A stretch of DNA of 64,000 nucleotides from Pohlia nutans (GCA_022496805.1 CM040086.1:16172212-16236211), one strand, 5' to 3'; positions 37,653-51,157 are shown, counted from the first letter of the stretch. Program-made: numbers and translations. Notes: a model not told the origin generated them from the letters alone.

Positions 37653-38570
37653 ATACCGTAGTTTACTAGCAGATTCGGCGGAAAATAATTCTAAAAATAG
37701 ATGCCTAAACTTTTGGAAAATTATTGGTATCTTTTGCCAAATATTATATAATTTATAAGTCAAAATTGCTGAAAAGTGAGAAATTTATACTTTACACTGG
37801 GTTTTTACTTAGTCGTGAGGCTTACGTGAATTTCAATGGAGAGAAGGTGCTCCTTTTGTAATCAAGCCCACTTACATTAGTCCACAAAGAATATGGGTTA
37901 AGTAGCAAGATTCTAGGTGAGGCTTTGAAATGTGTTGTACACAGATTTTTGGAGTCCAATTGAGCATAGAAGATGAAGTTTTACAGAATTGTGTCTTCCT
38001 AAAAAAAGTTGAGAAATCAAGTCTTCTTCCACCTCCAACAAGTTTTCCGTCAAAATAAGTTTTTATGCAAAAGATATGGACAAAAACAGCACAGCATTGT
38101 AAAGGTCAATGTATCAAAATGCGTTCCCAACAGTTTTTCGAAGCTCATTTGTGCATAGAAGATCAACTTTTTTGGAATTGTTTTGTTCTAAGAAAAGTTT
38201 AGAAATCAAGTAATCTTTCACCTCCAACAAATTTTATGTGATTTGAAGCCTTTATGCAAAAGTTATGCATGTTATAAAAATAAAAACTAACTAAGTGCAT
38301 CACCTCAAAGTTCACATATCCCATATGCATTGTTGGATACAACTCCACTCCACTTGTGTGGAACACAGAGCATTCTTGCCTCTCTAGACTCAAATCTTGC
38401 AGGTCAATCAATGTAAAAGAGTTGGACTTGACAACAAGCCGAAATTTTAAAAATTAAAGGAGAAAACTACCGAAATTATCAATATACTATTTTTAGGTGC
38501 CGAACCTACTTTTGAACTTTAATTAATTATTAGGCAGCAAGGTGCCGAACCAGCTAGTAAACTACGGTAT
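37653..38570. mobile_element. Inverted-repeat element with ATACCGTAGTTTACTAGC ends
   Basis: The left end ATACCGTAGTTTACTAGC (37653 onward) is repeated inverted as GCTAGTAAACTACGGTAT (ending 38570), and TTCGGC follows both within a few bases. About 918 bp with no coding frame. No clear target duplication. Confidence 0.6.
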
Positions 38571-39417
38571 GGCATACTCTTAGAATATTCTAAAGTTGCA
38601 TACAAATAAAATTCTATTGCTGCAATTATGGATTTTGGTTTTTGATCTTGCAAAATATATAGTTTTGAAGTTTGCATATTGATTCCTTAATAATGATCCC
38701 TATTACAAACATGATATTTAGCTAAAATGTTTTGACCTTTTTGCTCTAAATTCAAATTGAAACGTTGTTATGAACTATTTTTTACAAAATAAATTCACAA
38801 AAATCATAAATCAAATTTAAAATATCATTTAGTTTTTTCAAAATAAAGTTCAATTATAAGGATAGTTTTTGAAAATGTTAGTATCTACAACCACCAAAAT
38901 ACCGTCCAAGAGAATAGAATGAAAAACATGTGTTTAGCCATTTGAATCACTTAAATTATGCTAAAAAATATTTGAGGCAATAAAGATGCCACATCATTTG
39001 GAGGGGTTAGAGCCAAATTCTATGGGTGAAGTATTCCAATAGAAGACAAGTTTTTAGAACTTTGGAGGACCAAATTCTACATTTCAAGTGAGCTTTAGAG
39101 AAAGAAGTGGTGAAGAAGTTGTCATGAAGTATGGAGGGTTCAAACCCAAGACTTCTTGACAACTTCTCCCCAACCAATCAATTTTTTCACGTTCCACCTC
39201 ACCCAATCAAATTTGTTCATGTTTCATCTTATTTCAATCAAATTATTTTGTTCATATTTCACCTCAAACAAGTCTATTGAACATGCACAACTTCATGATC
39301 AGATATAAGACAAATGTAAATACTACTTTTATTCTCCTCTTACCTCTTTCGATGGGCAACTTAACAAACTCATGGAACTTGACTCTTAGTTAAGTAGAGA
39401 TGTTTTTTAACTCTTAA
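38571..39417. other. Intergenic, no recognised feature
   Basis: No gene or repeat ends seen. Confidence 0.45.
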
Positions 39418-39987
39418 CCCCTAAACGTCCTCACCTATGTCCAATTTAGGCAGTTCTGCAAAGATGCATTATAAAATGCAATTAATATGAATATTTAGAA
39501 CTTGATGTATGAATAAAAGTTATACATTTTTAATTTTAGATTCTATCTATACGGTTAGATCTATGACCCCTATCACTAATCTTTTTTTATAAATTTTGAA
39601 ACATAAAATAAAAAATTATTTTGTAATTCAATTACGAATAAGATATTGACAGTATGTGGATGAAATTTGTTGTGATGAGTTATAGTGTAGTACTTTAGGT
39701 GTAGTGATTTTTGGAGATTTTTTGGATGCTTGATTTTAATAGTTTCTTTTTTCAAGAACACTTTTAGACCAAAATCTTCAAGATTTTCGGTGAAACACTA
39801 CAACACAAAATGAGGCATAATTTTTTCAAAAATTATTTACTTTTCGATCGAATCACACATACATGAAGCTAACTTCCCATAAAAAAATTCAGTAAAAAAA
39901 TCACACAACAAAAAGTGCATGACGGATGAGAAAATACGGATGAAATCTGTACATCAGGCCAAAAACGCCTGCTTGGGCAGTTAGGGG
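39418..39987. mobile_element. TTAA-family MITE
   Basis: TTAA at 39414-39417 and 39988-39991; ends CCCCTAAACGTCC and GGCAGTTAGGGG. 570 bp; same subfamily as 24533-25020. Confidence 0.75.
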
Positions 39988-40229
39988 TTAAAAGACTTTG
40001 CAAGCTCCACAAGCTTCATAGTATTTTGGGAGAATTTTGCTTGTAACTTATACTCTATTGCATCAAATGGGATTTAGAAAAATTAAACCGAGCACCATTG
40101 AGGGATCTATATTTCTTAAGAATTGAACCAAAGTAAATTAGAAATATAATCATGCTTAAAACGGAGTTTAGAAGTGATTTTGGGTGTGGAATCAGGAAAA
40201 CCTACATCTTTTAAAGGTTAACCTTTTAA

Positions 40230-41466
40230 CCCCTAAATGCCAAGGCCTATGACCATCGAATCATGCTTCACATGTGACACTCCATTTTTCCACTATAAAT
40301 AAGATCAAATTCAACCTTATATTTTTAGTACATGAAGCCATGTGTCTACTATAAATCATGATTTTTCATAAATTTTGGTGAATCTTGAAATTACTATGAT
40401 TTTTGGAAGTGATTGTAAAGAAAACTCAAATCAATTACATAATGTATTTAAAAATTACAATAAAGGACATTACAGTAAATGAAGATCATTAATGTCTACA
40501 TTTAGATATGTTTTGCTACACCATGGTAATATCCTCCAAACTTGTAACTCTGATAAAAAACTCAATTATTAGAGTTTTCTAAAAGTTCAAAGTGGTGTTG
40601 AAACTAGAATTAAGAAGCTTTATTTTGTTAGTTAGGTTCAAATACAATAGAACTCATTTTCATAGCCTAAATTTAGTTTAAGCAAGAAGAAATAGAAAAA
40701 TCCAAAATACACTACATGGTGAACCGTTCTTACTATTCTTTTTGTACTTGGGACACCATGTAAAATAAAAAATAGTTTGAATGATCTAAATTTATATTGA
40801 AGAAGTGATATGATCAATGAAAGTCCTTCGCAAATTGAATTGGATGAAATTCATCATTCCTTCAGATTCATCAAACTACTACCTAATATCATCTAAAAGC
40901 AATTTTCTGGTTTTGCCTGTAGTTAGCCATTAACGTCCCAATTCTTTGTGGAAAAGTCAAACTACACTTTTATACACAATTCAACCTTTGAGATTTATCA
41001 AAATATATCTTGTGATGTTTATCATGCATGAAATTTTATGTTTCCTATTAGTACTAAAATTTTCAATTTCTTTTGATACAAAATGACCTTTTTACAATTT
41101 CTAAGTAAAACTCTTCAAAAAATTAACAAGTAAAAATTACAAAAGCTTCCAAAAATATAAAATTTCAAGAACATATGCAAGTCACAATGGAAAATCCCAT
41201 GATATATTCACCATAGGAATTTTGAATTTGAAATTTGAAATTCAAAAGGTGACATCCTATGTAGTGTAATTTAGTCCTTGGATGTCATACCTTGCAACAT
41301 AAATAAAAAGCTCAATAGTTGAAATTTGTAAGATTTAAAAAGTAAAGTGCAAACTAGACTCAATAAACTTCATTTTCTTAATGAAAGTAATAGCCAAAAA
41401 AAATCATGTTTTGAATGGTCAAGATTGGATTTGATCAACAAACATTTACTATTTGAATGCGTTTAA
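40230..41466. mobile_element. TTAA-family element, left end clear, right end disrupted
   Basis: TTAA at 40226-40229 then CCCCTAAATGCCAAGGCC. The interior matches 32083-32649. Its expected right end (AATGCGTTTAA...) meets the next TTAA element at 41463, suggesting interruption there. Confidence 0.5.
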
Positions 41467-42013
41467 TCCTTTAGCATCTCGATACAACATTGATTTCAAA
41501 AATGCATTATGAAACGTTTGATGAATAACAAAAATGGATTTGATGTACAAAGTTAAATTGTAAATGTCAATATGAAGATCACATGTGTACGGTTGGATTT
41601 ACCATGTTTTTAATTAAATAATTGTAATTAAAATTTCATGATTTTCTTTTGAAATTCAGTTAAAATTTCCAAATGAACAAACAAAGGTTAAAAATAATTG
41701 TAATGAATTTGGAATAATATGCACTAAAATTCTACAAGATGGTATAATTTCCATTATTTGATTCTCCTTATTTTGGAAAATCATGTTTAAGGTCTCATTT
41801 TCTAAACTAAAAAACGAAACTTGACATAAATCAATTATGTTATTTAAAATATCAAAATTACAATATCTTATTTTGAAGATCCATAACATACAAATGATAG
41901 TCAACTAGCGCAAGAACCAATAGATAATTTTGGACAGATGAAAACTATTCATGTATGTAGTCAAGAGAATAATTTAAATATGTTGATCGTATACTATCTG
42001 CGCCAGTTAGGGG
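41467..42013. mobile_element. TTAA-family MITE
   Basis: TTAA at 41463-41466 and 42014-42017; starts TCCTTTAGCATCTCG and ends GCCAGTTAGGGG. The interior matches each half of the dimer at 18966-20040. 547 bp. Confidence 0.65.
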
Positions 42014-42640
42014 TTAAAGTTTTAAGTCTCATTTTTGGTTTCATCACATTTTTTTGTTGTCTCTGCCCCATCGGGGAGAAACTATGGAAACACTTCATTT
42101 TCAAAGAATTACAACTGAACAATACAAAAAAGGTGTAAAAGAAAATCTAAGGTAAATATTAAAACAAAGACTACGCAACTAACTTAGCTGCTTGTTTATG
42201 AGAAATTTCTGATTTTTAAGACTAGAACGCATAAGTGTTAAAAAAATTGAGAGGAAAAATGTATTTAAAAAGAAAGGCACCAAATGAGAGCAACCGGTTT
42301 GAGGCTGACAGATTATTGGTCCCATCTATTAGTCCCAGATTTGCAGGAACAATTCCAGGGAATTGATCCAACCGTCACGATTCACGAGCCTTAATTTATC
42401 CATGCATCAGGGTCCTCTAATCAGTCTTAATTAAGCAATATCATGAATCACAAGGAGTGATTTGCTCGACCATTCAACATGCAACTCAACCCCACATACA
42501 TTTTAATTTAATTTTTAAAAAATTAAAATTTTATTTTTATTTGGTGCACAAACAAAGGAGAACTCTTTATTGCGAGGAAAATAAAATACAAACCCATCTC
42601 ATCGTGATCGGCGAGGCCGGTGACACCTAGGATTGACCAT

Positions 42641-43016
42641 TTAACTCATGAAAATCGACGAAGGGGATTGTGAGGAACCATTGGACTTTGTGCACGCTGG
42701 GACGTAAGCACCCACGATTCCATTGCCACACCGCTTCCTCATGAATCTATCTAAAATCGGTGCTAAACATTTGTTGTCGTTGGCAGTTCGGAGGCGGATT
42801 TTGTGCCAAACAATCCGCCCATAGTCAATTTTATAAAGCAGTTTCGCATCAGCCCAAAAAATGTTGTTACAACATCGTTCCAAACAAGCCAAATAGTCCA
42901 CATGACAATGCCTCTCAGCAAACTCCAAACCTGTTCAACGTGATGGAATATGTGTAGGATTTGGTGGATGAACAAAGCTTGTTTCCAATGAAACGGCCGC
43001 CAATTCCCACATACAC
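42641..43016 (-). pseudogene. Retroelement coding remnant (LINE-like, after the RT zinc finger)
   Basis: In two minus-strand frames joined by a shift near 42880, the translation reads VWSLLRGIVMWTIWLVWND then IFWADAKLLYKIDYGRIVWHK. This resembles the tail that follows the zf-RVT domain in plant non-LTR elements and their domesticated remnants. There is no reverse-transcriptase core, the frame is broken and the piece is truncated. The identification rests on recalled family likeness. Confidence 0.45.
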
Positions 43017-43019
43017 TTA

Positions 43020-43345
43020 GAGCATCTCCAACGGGACACTTCAAGCATGGATGACTTGTCGTGTAAGGAAGAAAAAGAAAAAGAACCAGCGTTTTAAAAA
43101 ATGAAGTCAACACTCTCAATTTTTTTTGGTAGTGAGTCTCCTTTAAATTATATTTAGGAGAATTTATTGTTATGAACAAGGCTTTTGTTCAAACATTTTG
43201 TATGTGGTGGCTTGTGATTGGTTCTCTGATTAATTATGACCATGTTTGAAGTGCTTTGGATGAAGGACTTTTATTTTACGCTCTTTATATTTTGAAATAC
43301 GTTTAAGTGTCACCCAAGTTTAGCGAGCCACCATTGGAGATGCTC
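43020..43345. mobile_element. PIF/Harbinger-like MITE, TTA duplication
   Basis: It begins GAGCATCTCCAACGGG and ends CCATTGGAGATGCTC, with TTA at 43017-43019 and 43346-43348. 326 bp. Confidence 0.75.
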
Positions 43346-44793
43346 TTACTCGTATAAATGTTAAATCATCATATTTGTTAAAAAGGTTCTATTCCTTTGT
43401 CATGTATCATAAACTAGAAATGTTAATACATAAATGTATATTTATCAAGTACTAATAAAAAGTGTGGCCTTTGGACATCAAGACATAGTATTGGAGTATA
43501 GTGTCTAAGGTCACTATTGGCACCAAGCTAGTGTACAAGTTGAAGTTCTCTCATTATTTTTGCAATGAGACCACATTCAACTTTTCATTCTCAAAGTGTA
43601 CACTCCATGAGTGGTTTTCAAAACTTGTACGAGTTGTAGTAGTGTAGTGATGGGAGACCTTGAAGCTTGCATGTAATAAGGGATTGCTACTTCACTTCTA
43701 TGCATATAAGGACTGATGACACAACATGCTACTTTCCTGCCCCCACGGACATAGTGGTTGGACAATTGTTTTAATGCCAAAAGACCACTTTTTCTACGGT
43801 AAAATGGATCTTGGACAAAACTCAAAATATTTTGAAAATTCTCCAAAACTACAATTTATATTTTAGCATTTGAATTTTTTTAATGATTTGCTAAAATTCC
43901 ATTTTATGTAAATTAGTGGAAAAAGGTCAAAGAGTTGATTATGAAAATCTTATTACTATCTCCTATCAATAAAATATTAACACTACAATAGCGTTGAACA
44001 TTTTGTGTTATTTTCTTCATTAAAGAAATTAAGCAATAACCATTTCAATTTGTAATAACTCATACAAAAATAATATATTTTACTATACATTACAAAAATT
44101 AAAAATTAAATTGAATAGAGATTTTATTCCGCCTAAAATGGGAAACCAACACAAATTAAATGATTAACCAACACAAAATGATTGCATGGGTCATTAGGGG
44201 TTAAAGATGTTATATATTAACAAAGATTTCTCCCTTCTTTGTCGTTTTGACACTTATAAATGTTAACGTATGAATTAAACAAATGCATTGACATGTTGAA
44301 TGAATACAATATGTACTAGGTAGTGTATTGAAGAAGGTACAATACAGGTTGTAACATGATGGAGGCATGCTACCTATCGAGTTGCGTAGTTAAGACGAAC
44401 AAAAATCATGATCTATCTGCTACAGCAATAGGGTAACTTCTCCAATACACAATTAGTTACGACTAGCATATATTTTCAACATGGGATTGATAAGTCAAGT
44501 TGTGATCTGTGAAGAAGAAAAGAACACCGGTCCCTTTCGAGGCCAACCTGAATAGTGTCTGTTCGACTCGCATTTGCCCACATGACAAAGGATAAGTGGT
44601 GCAGGATGATCATGTGAACCACTCGTCCTATAAACCAACATCCCGTGTATTTTACTTCTTCCCTATGTCATTGTGTGACAAGGTTTCCTTAATTCATAAA
44701 CAATTCATTGAGAATTGCCTTTTCATCCATGGATCATATGAATAAAAATTTGAACCAGGTAGTACACTACAGTTTCTAATGTTACTAGTGACA
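43346..44793. other. Intergenic, no gene; orphan TTAA-type end
   Basis: GGTCATTAGGGGTTAA at about 44189-44204 is a TTAA-family right end; its left partner is uncertain (perhaps TTAATGCC near 43771). No gene. Confidence 0.4.
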
Positions 44794-44794
44794 A

Positions 44795-45013
44795 CACTGA
44801 ACGGGGAGTTTTTCAAGGAAATCAGTTAAAATCCAATATTTTACAAAAGCAACTGATTTTAAACAAGATTCCATCCGGTTATCACCCATGTATCACCTGA
44901 GTATCACAAGTTTTATACGGATTATAGCCTAAAACTATGAGTTTCAACCAGTAATTTGACAATCCCGTTCAGTTGAATTTACACTAACTACCGAATCTCC
45001 CCGTACACTGAGT
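44795..45013. mobile_element. Possible MITE
   Basis: The imperfect inverted ends CACTGAACGGGGAG (left) and the inverse CAGTGTACGGGGAG (right) bound about 220 bp. Eleven or so of 14 bases match; the superfamily is unclear. Confidence 0.35.
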
Positions 45014-45199
45014 GAGATTGTGCCACATTATGACCATTATTTTCTACTTCCAGTAAAAAAAATAAAAAATGTTAATGTTAATGTTTTGTTAATGTTTCAT
45101 GGACAACTTTTCAAAAAACGAAAAGTCATGAACTTTTGGTCTACGAGAGTGAGTTAATGATTTAGAATTGAAACGTTAACAACAGGAAATAGTGAGGCA

Positions 45200-45724
45200 C
45201 AAGTAATGTTTAGCTTACAATTAGCTGTGAGAGAGCGACGGTGCAAGGCAAAGACTTCCGAAACATGATGTCAGGGCTGGCAGACCATTCAAATCAACAC
45301 CACCAAAGGCAGGGCAGTGATGAATGCAAGTCGCGTCAACGAGCTACTACTACTACCTTACTAGTAAGTTAGTTAGTACCACCCGCGTGGACGAACGAAC
45401 GCCCTCCGTCACTCCTCCCACCAACGAATCGTCATGCGCGCGAACGAACGAACGCAATCATCGCGTGAAAAGATGACGGATGTGGATGAATGTCGCGCTC
45501 CGACGAATGAAATAATGCGCAGACCGGGGCCCACCCCATTATGACGCGCCTCGTCGCCTCGTGTGAATGCGGCTTTTTCGAGACGGGGTGGGGGGACTGA
45601 CAAGGGCCGCTTTCCTTCTCTCCCTCCTGTGAGTAACTTAGTGTGTGTTTCTGTGTGTGTGTTTCTTCTTCGTCTGCGTTGCTTTTTTTTTCTTCATGAT
45701 CTCCAGCCTCGCCATCGCCTCACC
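45200..45724 (+). promoter_or_regulatory. Promoter and 5' UTR of the WRC gene
   Basis: Base composition changes to CpG-rich from about 45380, with CGAACGAACG repeats (45393-45455). A donor-like CCT/GTGAGT at 45629 and a T-rich tract ending CTCCAG at 45706 allow a 78-bp 5' UTR intron. No confident TATA box was seen. The frame open upstream of 45725 is pyrimidine-rich leader. Confidence 0.4.
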
Positions 45725-48128
45725 ATGAAAATCCGCCGCAAGTCGGAGAAGACTTCGGATGGCGTGCCGCCGTTGCACACGCTCATCACTTGCACGTACC
45801 AGAAGCTGTTTAAGAAGGACGCCGCGTTCACGTTGCCGGTGGGTGACCCCGCGCCTAATGGAGGCCATGGTCATGGAACTAGTGACCAGAAACCTCATCG
45901 TCATGAGCGTGGCAGCTCATGGAGAGTGAGGGTCAGTCATCAATCGCAACTTCCCTCACTCACTCGTCATATCATGGCTTTGGTGTTAGTACTTTTTATT
46001 TATTTATAATTGCGAGTTCACTCGTCGGTGGGGTAACTAATCTCATGTTACGATTGCTTGTTGGGTTTGTCGTCGTCATGGGGTTTGTGAAGAAATTTAA
46101 ATGTGGCTGGGTTTAGATGATGCATTGTCATGGCGTCGGTGGCTTGAGTACCGTGTCATGAGATTGGTCGTCATGGATTGAGTCGCTAGAAGGAGAGAGG
46201 ATTATCGAATGAATGTTGTGGAGTCCGTCATGAGATTGGGAGGCCACACTGACGCGCCATGAATGTATGAATATTTATATAGAAAAAAAGTTTTATGATT
46301 CTTCGTCGTCGTGAGTAGTCGTAATGGCCTTAAGTTCTCCGGTGTGTGTGGGTTGAATGGGGGTGAGCAGGAGGAGCAGACCCATTTGGGCGGAGCAAAC
46401 GAGGAGCATGAGGATGATTCCTCGCCGACTCAGGATCTGCACGAAGCGCGCACGAATCTCCTTCCCAAGCGACGCAAGGTCAAGAGCACGCGATACGCGG
46501 TACTAAGTCTGCGCCTCGATCTCCTGCTGCTGACTGTACCATGATACAATGTCGAATTAATTTGGGCTGGTAGACAGATAGATCTGTGGGAGGTCTACCA
46601 TGTTATCCGGGGTTGATATGATCTTAATTTCTTTGGGGTTAATTAATTAAATCTCTGCCTGAGTGGGTTTCATGAAGTTGGATAGTTCTCGTGGCAGTCC
46701 TGACATTGAATACCACAGCCATAGCTTAGTCTGCAAATAATAGTAGACGATGCTCATGATCCTGACGTTGACTACGAAAGCCATAGCTTAGTCGAACGCA
46801 TGACTCGAATGAATAATGGACAGTTGAAGTTGACACATGACCGACACTAGAGTTGGCATGGCCATGATAGGAGAATGATTGAAAAGAGATTAGACTGCAT
46901 CTTTTTAATCTCAGATCAACGCACAGTGAATGGGTCTTAAATCATCGCATGACCTTCTGGCACGCTTAGTTAACGGCTAGTTTCACCCGACTGCCCAGGT
47001 AGTTTATGAGTCTCAGAGCGTCGGAAGTTTTAGGTTGTAATGTGAGCTTGTAAGTTTGTAAGTTTGTACATGACTTCATTTCGTAAGCAAGTTAAGCTCC
47101 TGTCATGTATGACCTTTTCGAACTACTTATCTAGAACTCAAGCGGATGAGGAAACGCTAAAACACATGTAGAATCTCCTGGACCTTGAATCCTCAAAATA
47201 CCATTGTGTTGGATGGCAGGAATTTTCCGACAAATTCTCCGATGAGATGGTGAACGTGACACCCAACAACACTAAAGCTGAAAAGAGGTATGAGCTTTTT
47301 GTGACTTGGAAGTTGGGGTAGTAATCTGATAGATCCAGTTGGCCTAACCTCTTCGGTGGATTCTTTCTTCTCTACCATGGGTTTTCAGAGTGACCAATGC
47401 AATTTCTGATGTGTAAGTGCATAGGGGATATTAATTAGGTATGACGTGTTTTTCTCAGATCTCGGAACATCGAAAAGGGAAACGTGACGACCGAGGACAC
47501 AGCCGACTACATCAACACCGTGGCGAACTCAAAAGAAGCATTGATAGCGTCGATTTTCTACGTGTTTGACACGCTGGGGAAGAGCGGGCTGACGGCGAGC
47601 GAGGTGGTGGCCATAATGTTGGCGCAAAGCCTTCCGGGTCTCAAGGAAGGAGGCGCCAGGCACACCGTGCAAGTGGCGAATGTGCTGAGAAGGTCACGGC
47701 ATTTCATTTCGATCGGCAACAAGCAATACCTGCCATGCGCAGTGGCCGAAACGGATCCCCGGAAGCAGGGCAGGAATCATGGGCAAGGGAGCAAGTCTAG
47801 CAAGCAAGGGCGCACAGTGTGCAAGCTTTACGACGGCAGCGGTTGGTTCTGTCCTCGGGATGCACACGCAGCCTTCTCCTTGTGCGTCCACCACCTGGAC
47901 ATGATCAACAGGCCTCTGGGCAAGGTGCAAGCCACTTCGGCAATCCAGCCTGTGAACAATGCCGACTCAGATTTGCCGAGCCAACAGACTGAGGGAGATC
48001 AGGAGTCTGATGATGAAGAAGACAATGAAGACATTGGGCCTGCACTTGCGAAATGGGGTCGAGACCGCACTCCCGGGTCGGTGCCCAACCAGAAGCGGAA
48101 GATGCTGTCTCTTTGTTCCATAAAATAG
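45725..48128 (+). CDS. WRC zinc-finger protein with winged-helix-like region
   Basis: Four coding exons: 45725-45931 (or to 45925), 46371-46499, 47220-47287 and 47459-48128. GT-AG sites join in phase to give about 357 aa. The start is the first ATG after a pyrimidine-rich leader. The N-terminus is basic (MKIRRKSEK). Residues about 90-112 hold a bipartite nuclear signal, KRRK. Residues about 159-228 (SKEALIASIFYVFDTLGKSG to KQYLPC) look like a winged-helix fold. Cys256, Cys266, Cys277 and His280 fit the WRC pattern C-x9-C-x10-C-x2-H exactly (CKLYDGSGWFC ... CVHH). The tail is acidic (ESDDEEDNED) then basic. WRC domains bind DNA or direct nuclear localisation in growth-regulating factors; no QLQ domain is present, so this is not a canonical GRF. 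A nuclear DNA- or chromatin-binding role is inferred. The gene converges with the hydroxylase gene. Confidence 0.8.
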
Positions 48129-49703
48129 AGTGAGGCTCCTGAACTGAATTTTCTTGATGAGTTAAATTTCTTAGACGGATCATGCGTGCTTATTTTTTTA
48201 GTCTTGTTAGAAAAAACAACAACATTTGACAAGTTACTGTTTGTATAGAACTGAACTCTAAGTGTGAGCTAGAATCTGAGTGGGTCGATCCCCTAGCCTG
48301 TACATTGTGAAATTTCCAGTCATTTGAACACATTTGGAAACTTCATTTGCGACATTGTCACCAATAACTCATTAATTTTCTTCCTTATTGTGTATTTGTC
48401 GCTTCTCTTAACCCTTAGTATACAAAGTGAAAGTAGGAAGCCCATGCAAAGGTATATTTTCTACATGATTCATTTGAACTCCTATACAGATATGAAAGTG
48501 GTTACTATTGGGTGGTAAATTTCTTACGTGTATTAGTATAACTACACCCTCATGTTTACTTAGTATAGGTTTTAAAGTAAGGTGGATATCCAACATGTTG
48601 ATGAAGTATAAATGTGTGAATAGGGTTGTCACAAAACTATTATATTCTAAATAGGTGGATGCAAGACATTTGGTACGATAAAAACATTGCTCTTGAAAAT
48701 AAAGTGCCCTACATTAAGAATAATAGTTAAGTGTAGCTTTTCCATTGGGAGTAGGTCGGGGACCTCCACAACCATAAAATAGAAAACAAGTTTACACATG
48801 ATTCCTGGGGGAGAAACATTAAGAGGTAAAGGTGACAAGGATACATTGAACTTGCTCTTATCTCGGGGACGGGATGAAAGAGAACTGCTGTACTCCACTT
48901 TTGCCACTTAGGCGCTTAATTGCATCTTGTACAGTACGTATACGAGTTAAGCCTTGAGTTGTTTAGTTAATATTGTTGACCGAGCAGCTGGCCAAAGATC
49001 TGGTGAAATCAGTATAAGCATATGGTTGCTCGAATAAATGATGATCTAGAAGCAGGGCTACTGGTAGAAATTATATTCAAATGACGGCCTGGAGTCTGGA
49101 GTAATTATTTCTAGTGGTCTAGGCTTTAGACAATGAATTTGTCCATCGGTAGCAGTTCTCACGAACACAGGGTGAGGAAGCACTTAGAACATGATAAATT
49201 TGTCTCAGTAGTAATGAGAATTTACTCGGAAGTATTCCAAACACTCTCAATCAATTCTGGGTTAAATTCTCATAACAGAAAAATGAATGGCTCCACCATT
49301 AAGCTTAACTGTGAGTACGTAGCTGAATCTGTACGTACATCACAAAGTCTACTAAAATATGTATATAATGGTCCTGAAACAAATTCAACCTGTCTACGCC
49401 TACATTTACTATCCTATCAAATTCCGGTACTGTCTGACATAGACTAGCGAGCAATCCATCGAGCTCAACACTCGAGGTAATAATGAAAACGCTCTGGAGC
49501 TACAGTAGCCAGCTTGCTTGCGGAAAACTTACTCTTGAATGCATCGATCCTTCACATTTCGTTTTCCACATTGCATGTAATGGCTCTGTTTGGCCCCACA
49601 TATTCTGGATAGTGCAGCGTATTCCAACACTTCATCAGGAAAGGCAGAGTGCATGAAAGCTACTGAACGATTTAGAAAGCAACTATCAGTGGAAAATGAG
49701 GGA
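48129..49703. other. 3' flank between convergent genes
   Basis: No gene seen. An isolated CTTAACCCTTAGTAT near 48409 resembles a TTAA-family left end without a partner. Confidence 0.45.
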
Positions 49704-51157
49704 TCATGAAGGAGAGGAGGTGACTCTGGGATGGTCTTCACGGAAGGAACCGGCCAGTCGATCCCACCAAGTGAAGTACAAGGAGCGGTTGAAGCGGGGG
49801 TCCAAGTGATGGATGAAGTGGTGCTTGGGCCGCTGCGCCCCCGGCGTGAGCAGCACGCCCAGCGAGCCCGCCGCGTAGACCCAGAGCGGGAGCTGGAAGC
49901 CGCAATGGCCCATCATGTCCACGCCGTTCACCGCCCACATGAGGAAGGCGACGTGGAGCGGGTTCCACGCGGGCTGGCAGTAGACGTACGCCACCAGCGC
50001 CGCGTAGAACGGCGCGAACGTCAAGGCGATGTCCAGGACGTCGCCATACGCCGTGCTGAACACCGTCACGTCGCCGTTCGTCGCGTGGTGCCATTGATGC
50101 ACGCGTCGGTACAGCGCCTTCACGTAGTGCATCAGCGTGTGCACCGCGAAGAAGTAGGCGTCGTGGAGCACCATCACGGTCCATGTGAACAGCAGGCCGC
50201 CCACTATGTCCCCCGACACTTGGCACCGGTTCATGAATCCTTTCCTGCACCAAAATATTCACAGAATTCTCAGCCCTAGAACACAAACTTCATGACACCG
50301 AGAACCTAATCGACTGGACCAACTATTGGATTGAATATTGAACAGACATGACACAAGTGAATATTGAACAGACACGACATAAGCGCTTGAATTGCATAAA
50401 CTGGCACAGTATTACTCTGGTTGAAATACAGACAGGAAGCTTAGTCTACAAGCACGAGATAAGCATAAGAAGAGACACGGAGAGACGCAATCACTCTGTT
50501 TATACTTAGTGAGAGTCACTAATGCTAATCTCTAATGCTATGGATCCTGTGTAGTGACACTGCCTACACGTCGATTATTGCAACAGTAAGCATTGAAGTT
50601 CGAGTGGTTTGTTCGATTCTGGAAAGCCAAAAGCTAGCTAGCGCGCGCATGCAGAAGATGGTGCTCGAACCGGCAGCAACCAGAGGTAGGGATGGGTCCA
50701 ATCGTGAACTCTAGAATACAAACTTTACGGTTTCAATGGACTTGTTGCGCATGAGAGAAGCCAGCCAGCCAGCACGCGATTGCAAATTAAAGAATCGACT
50801 AGTGTTTCCATTGAGGTTCAGCTAGTTGTGGAATTAAAGCTGGAAGGTTAGCTAGCGTTACGTTGGTGCAGCTTTGCTAGCTTACCGCAAATAGAAACCA
50901 GCAGTGGAAACAGGGATGGGACTAATGGACGTAGCCCAGAAGCTCTCCTTGCGGTACTGGGTTTGCGTGACGGGGATGGAAGGAGCGAGGCGTTGAATGA
51001 GACCGCGGCGATGCAACCAGTCCAAGACATGGTACCACAAATGCTCGAATGTCGCATGCATCACGCCCACGCCCATTCCTCCCACCACGCCCATCGCTGC
51101 GCACAGCGCCAAGTATCCCACATCCATGACATTAATGTTAATATTCAAAGCCCGCAT
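49704..51157 (-). CDS. Fatty acid hydroxylase / sterol desaturase superfamily protein
   Basis: Exons 51157-50886 and 50244-49704, with a GT-AG intron of 641 bp in phase 2, give 270 aa. The three histidine clusters of the diiron membrane hydroxylases are intact: HTLMH (126-130), HQWHH (140-144) and HHFIHH (232-237), with an additional GHCGF at 203-207. Hydrophobic segments lie near residues 12-32, 104-123, about 160-180 and 190-220, so an ER-type multi-pass protein is likely. Members hydroxylate or desaturate lipid substrates such as sterols, fatty acids or aldehydes; the substrate here cannot be read from sequence. A polypyrimidine-AG (TTTAG) just upstream of the first ATG could accept a further 5' exon, so the true start is uncertain. 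GC content is well above its surroundings. Confidence 0.85.

Noticed and set aside
49731..50279. 182-codon frames on the plus strand and in another minus frame
   Set aside because: GC-rich antisense and out-of-frame shadows of the hydroxylase exon, which alone carries the three histidine boxes.
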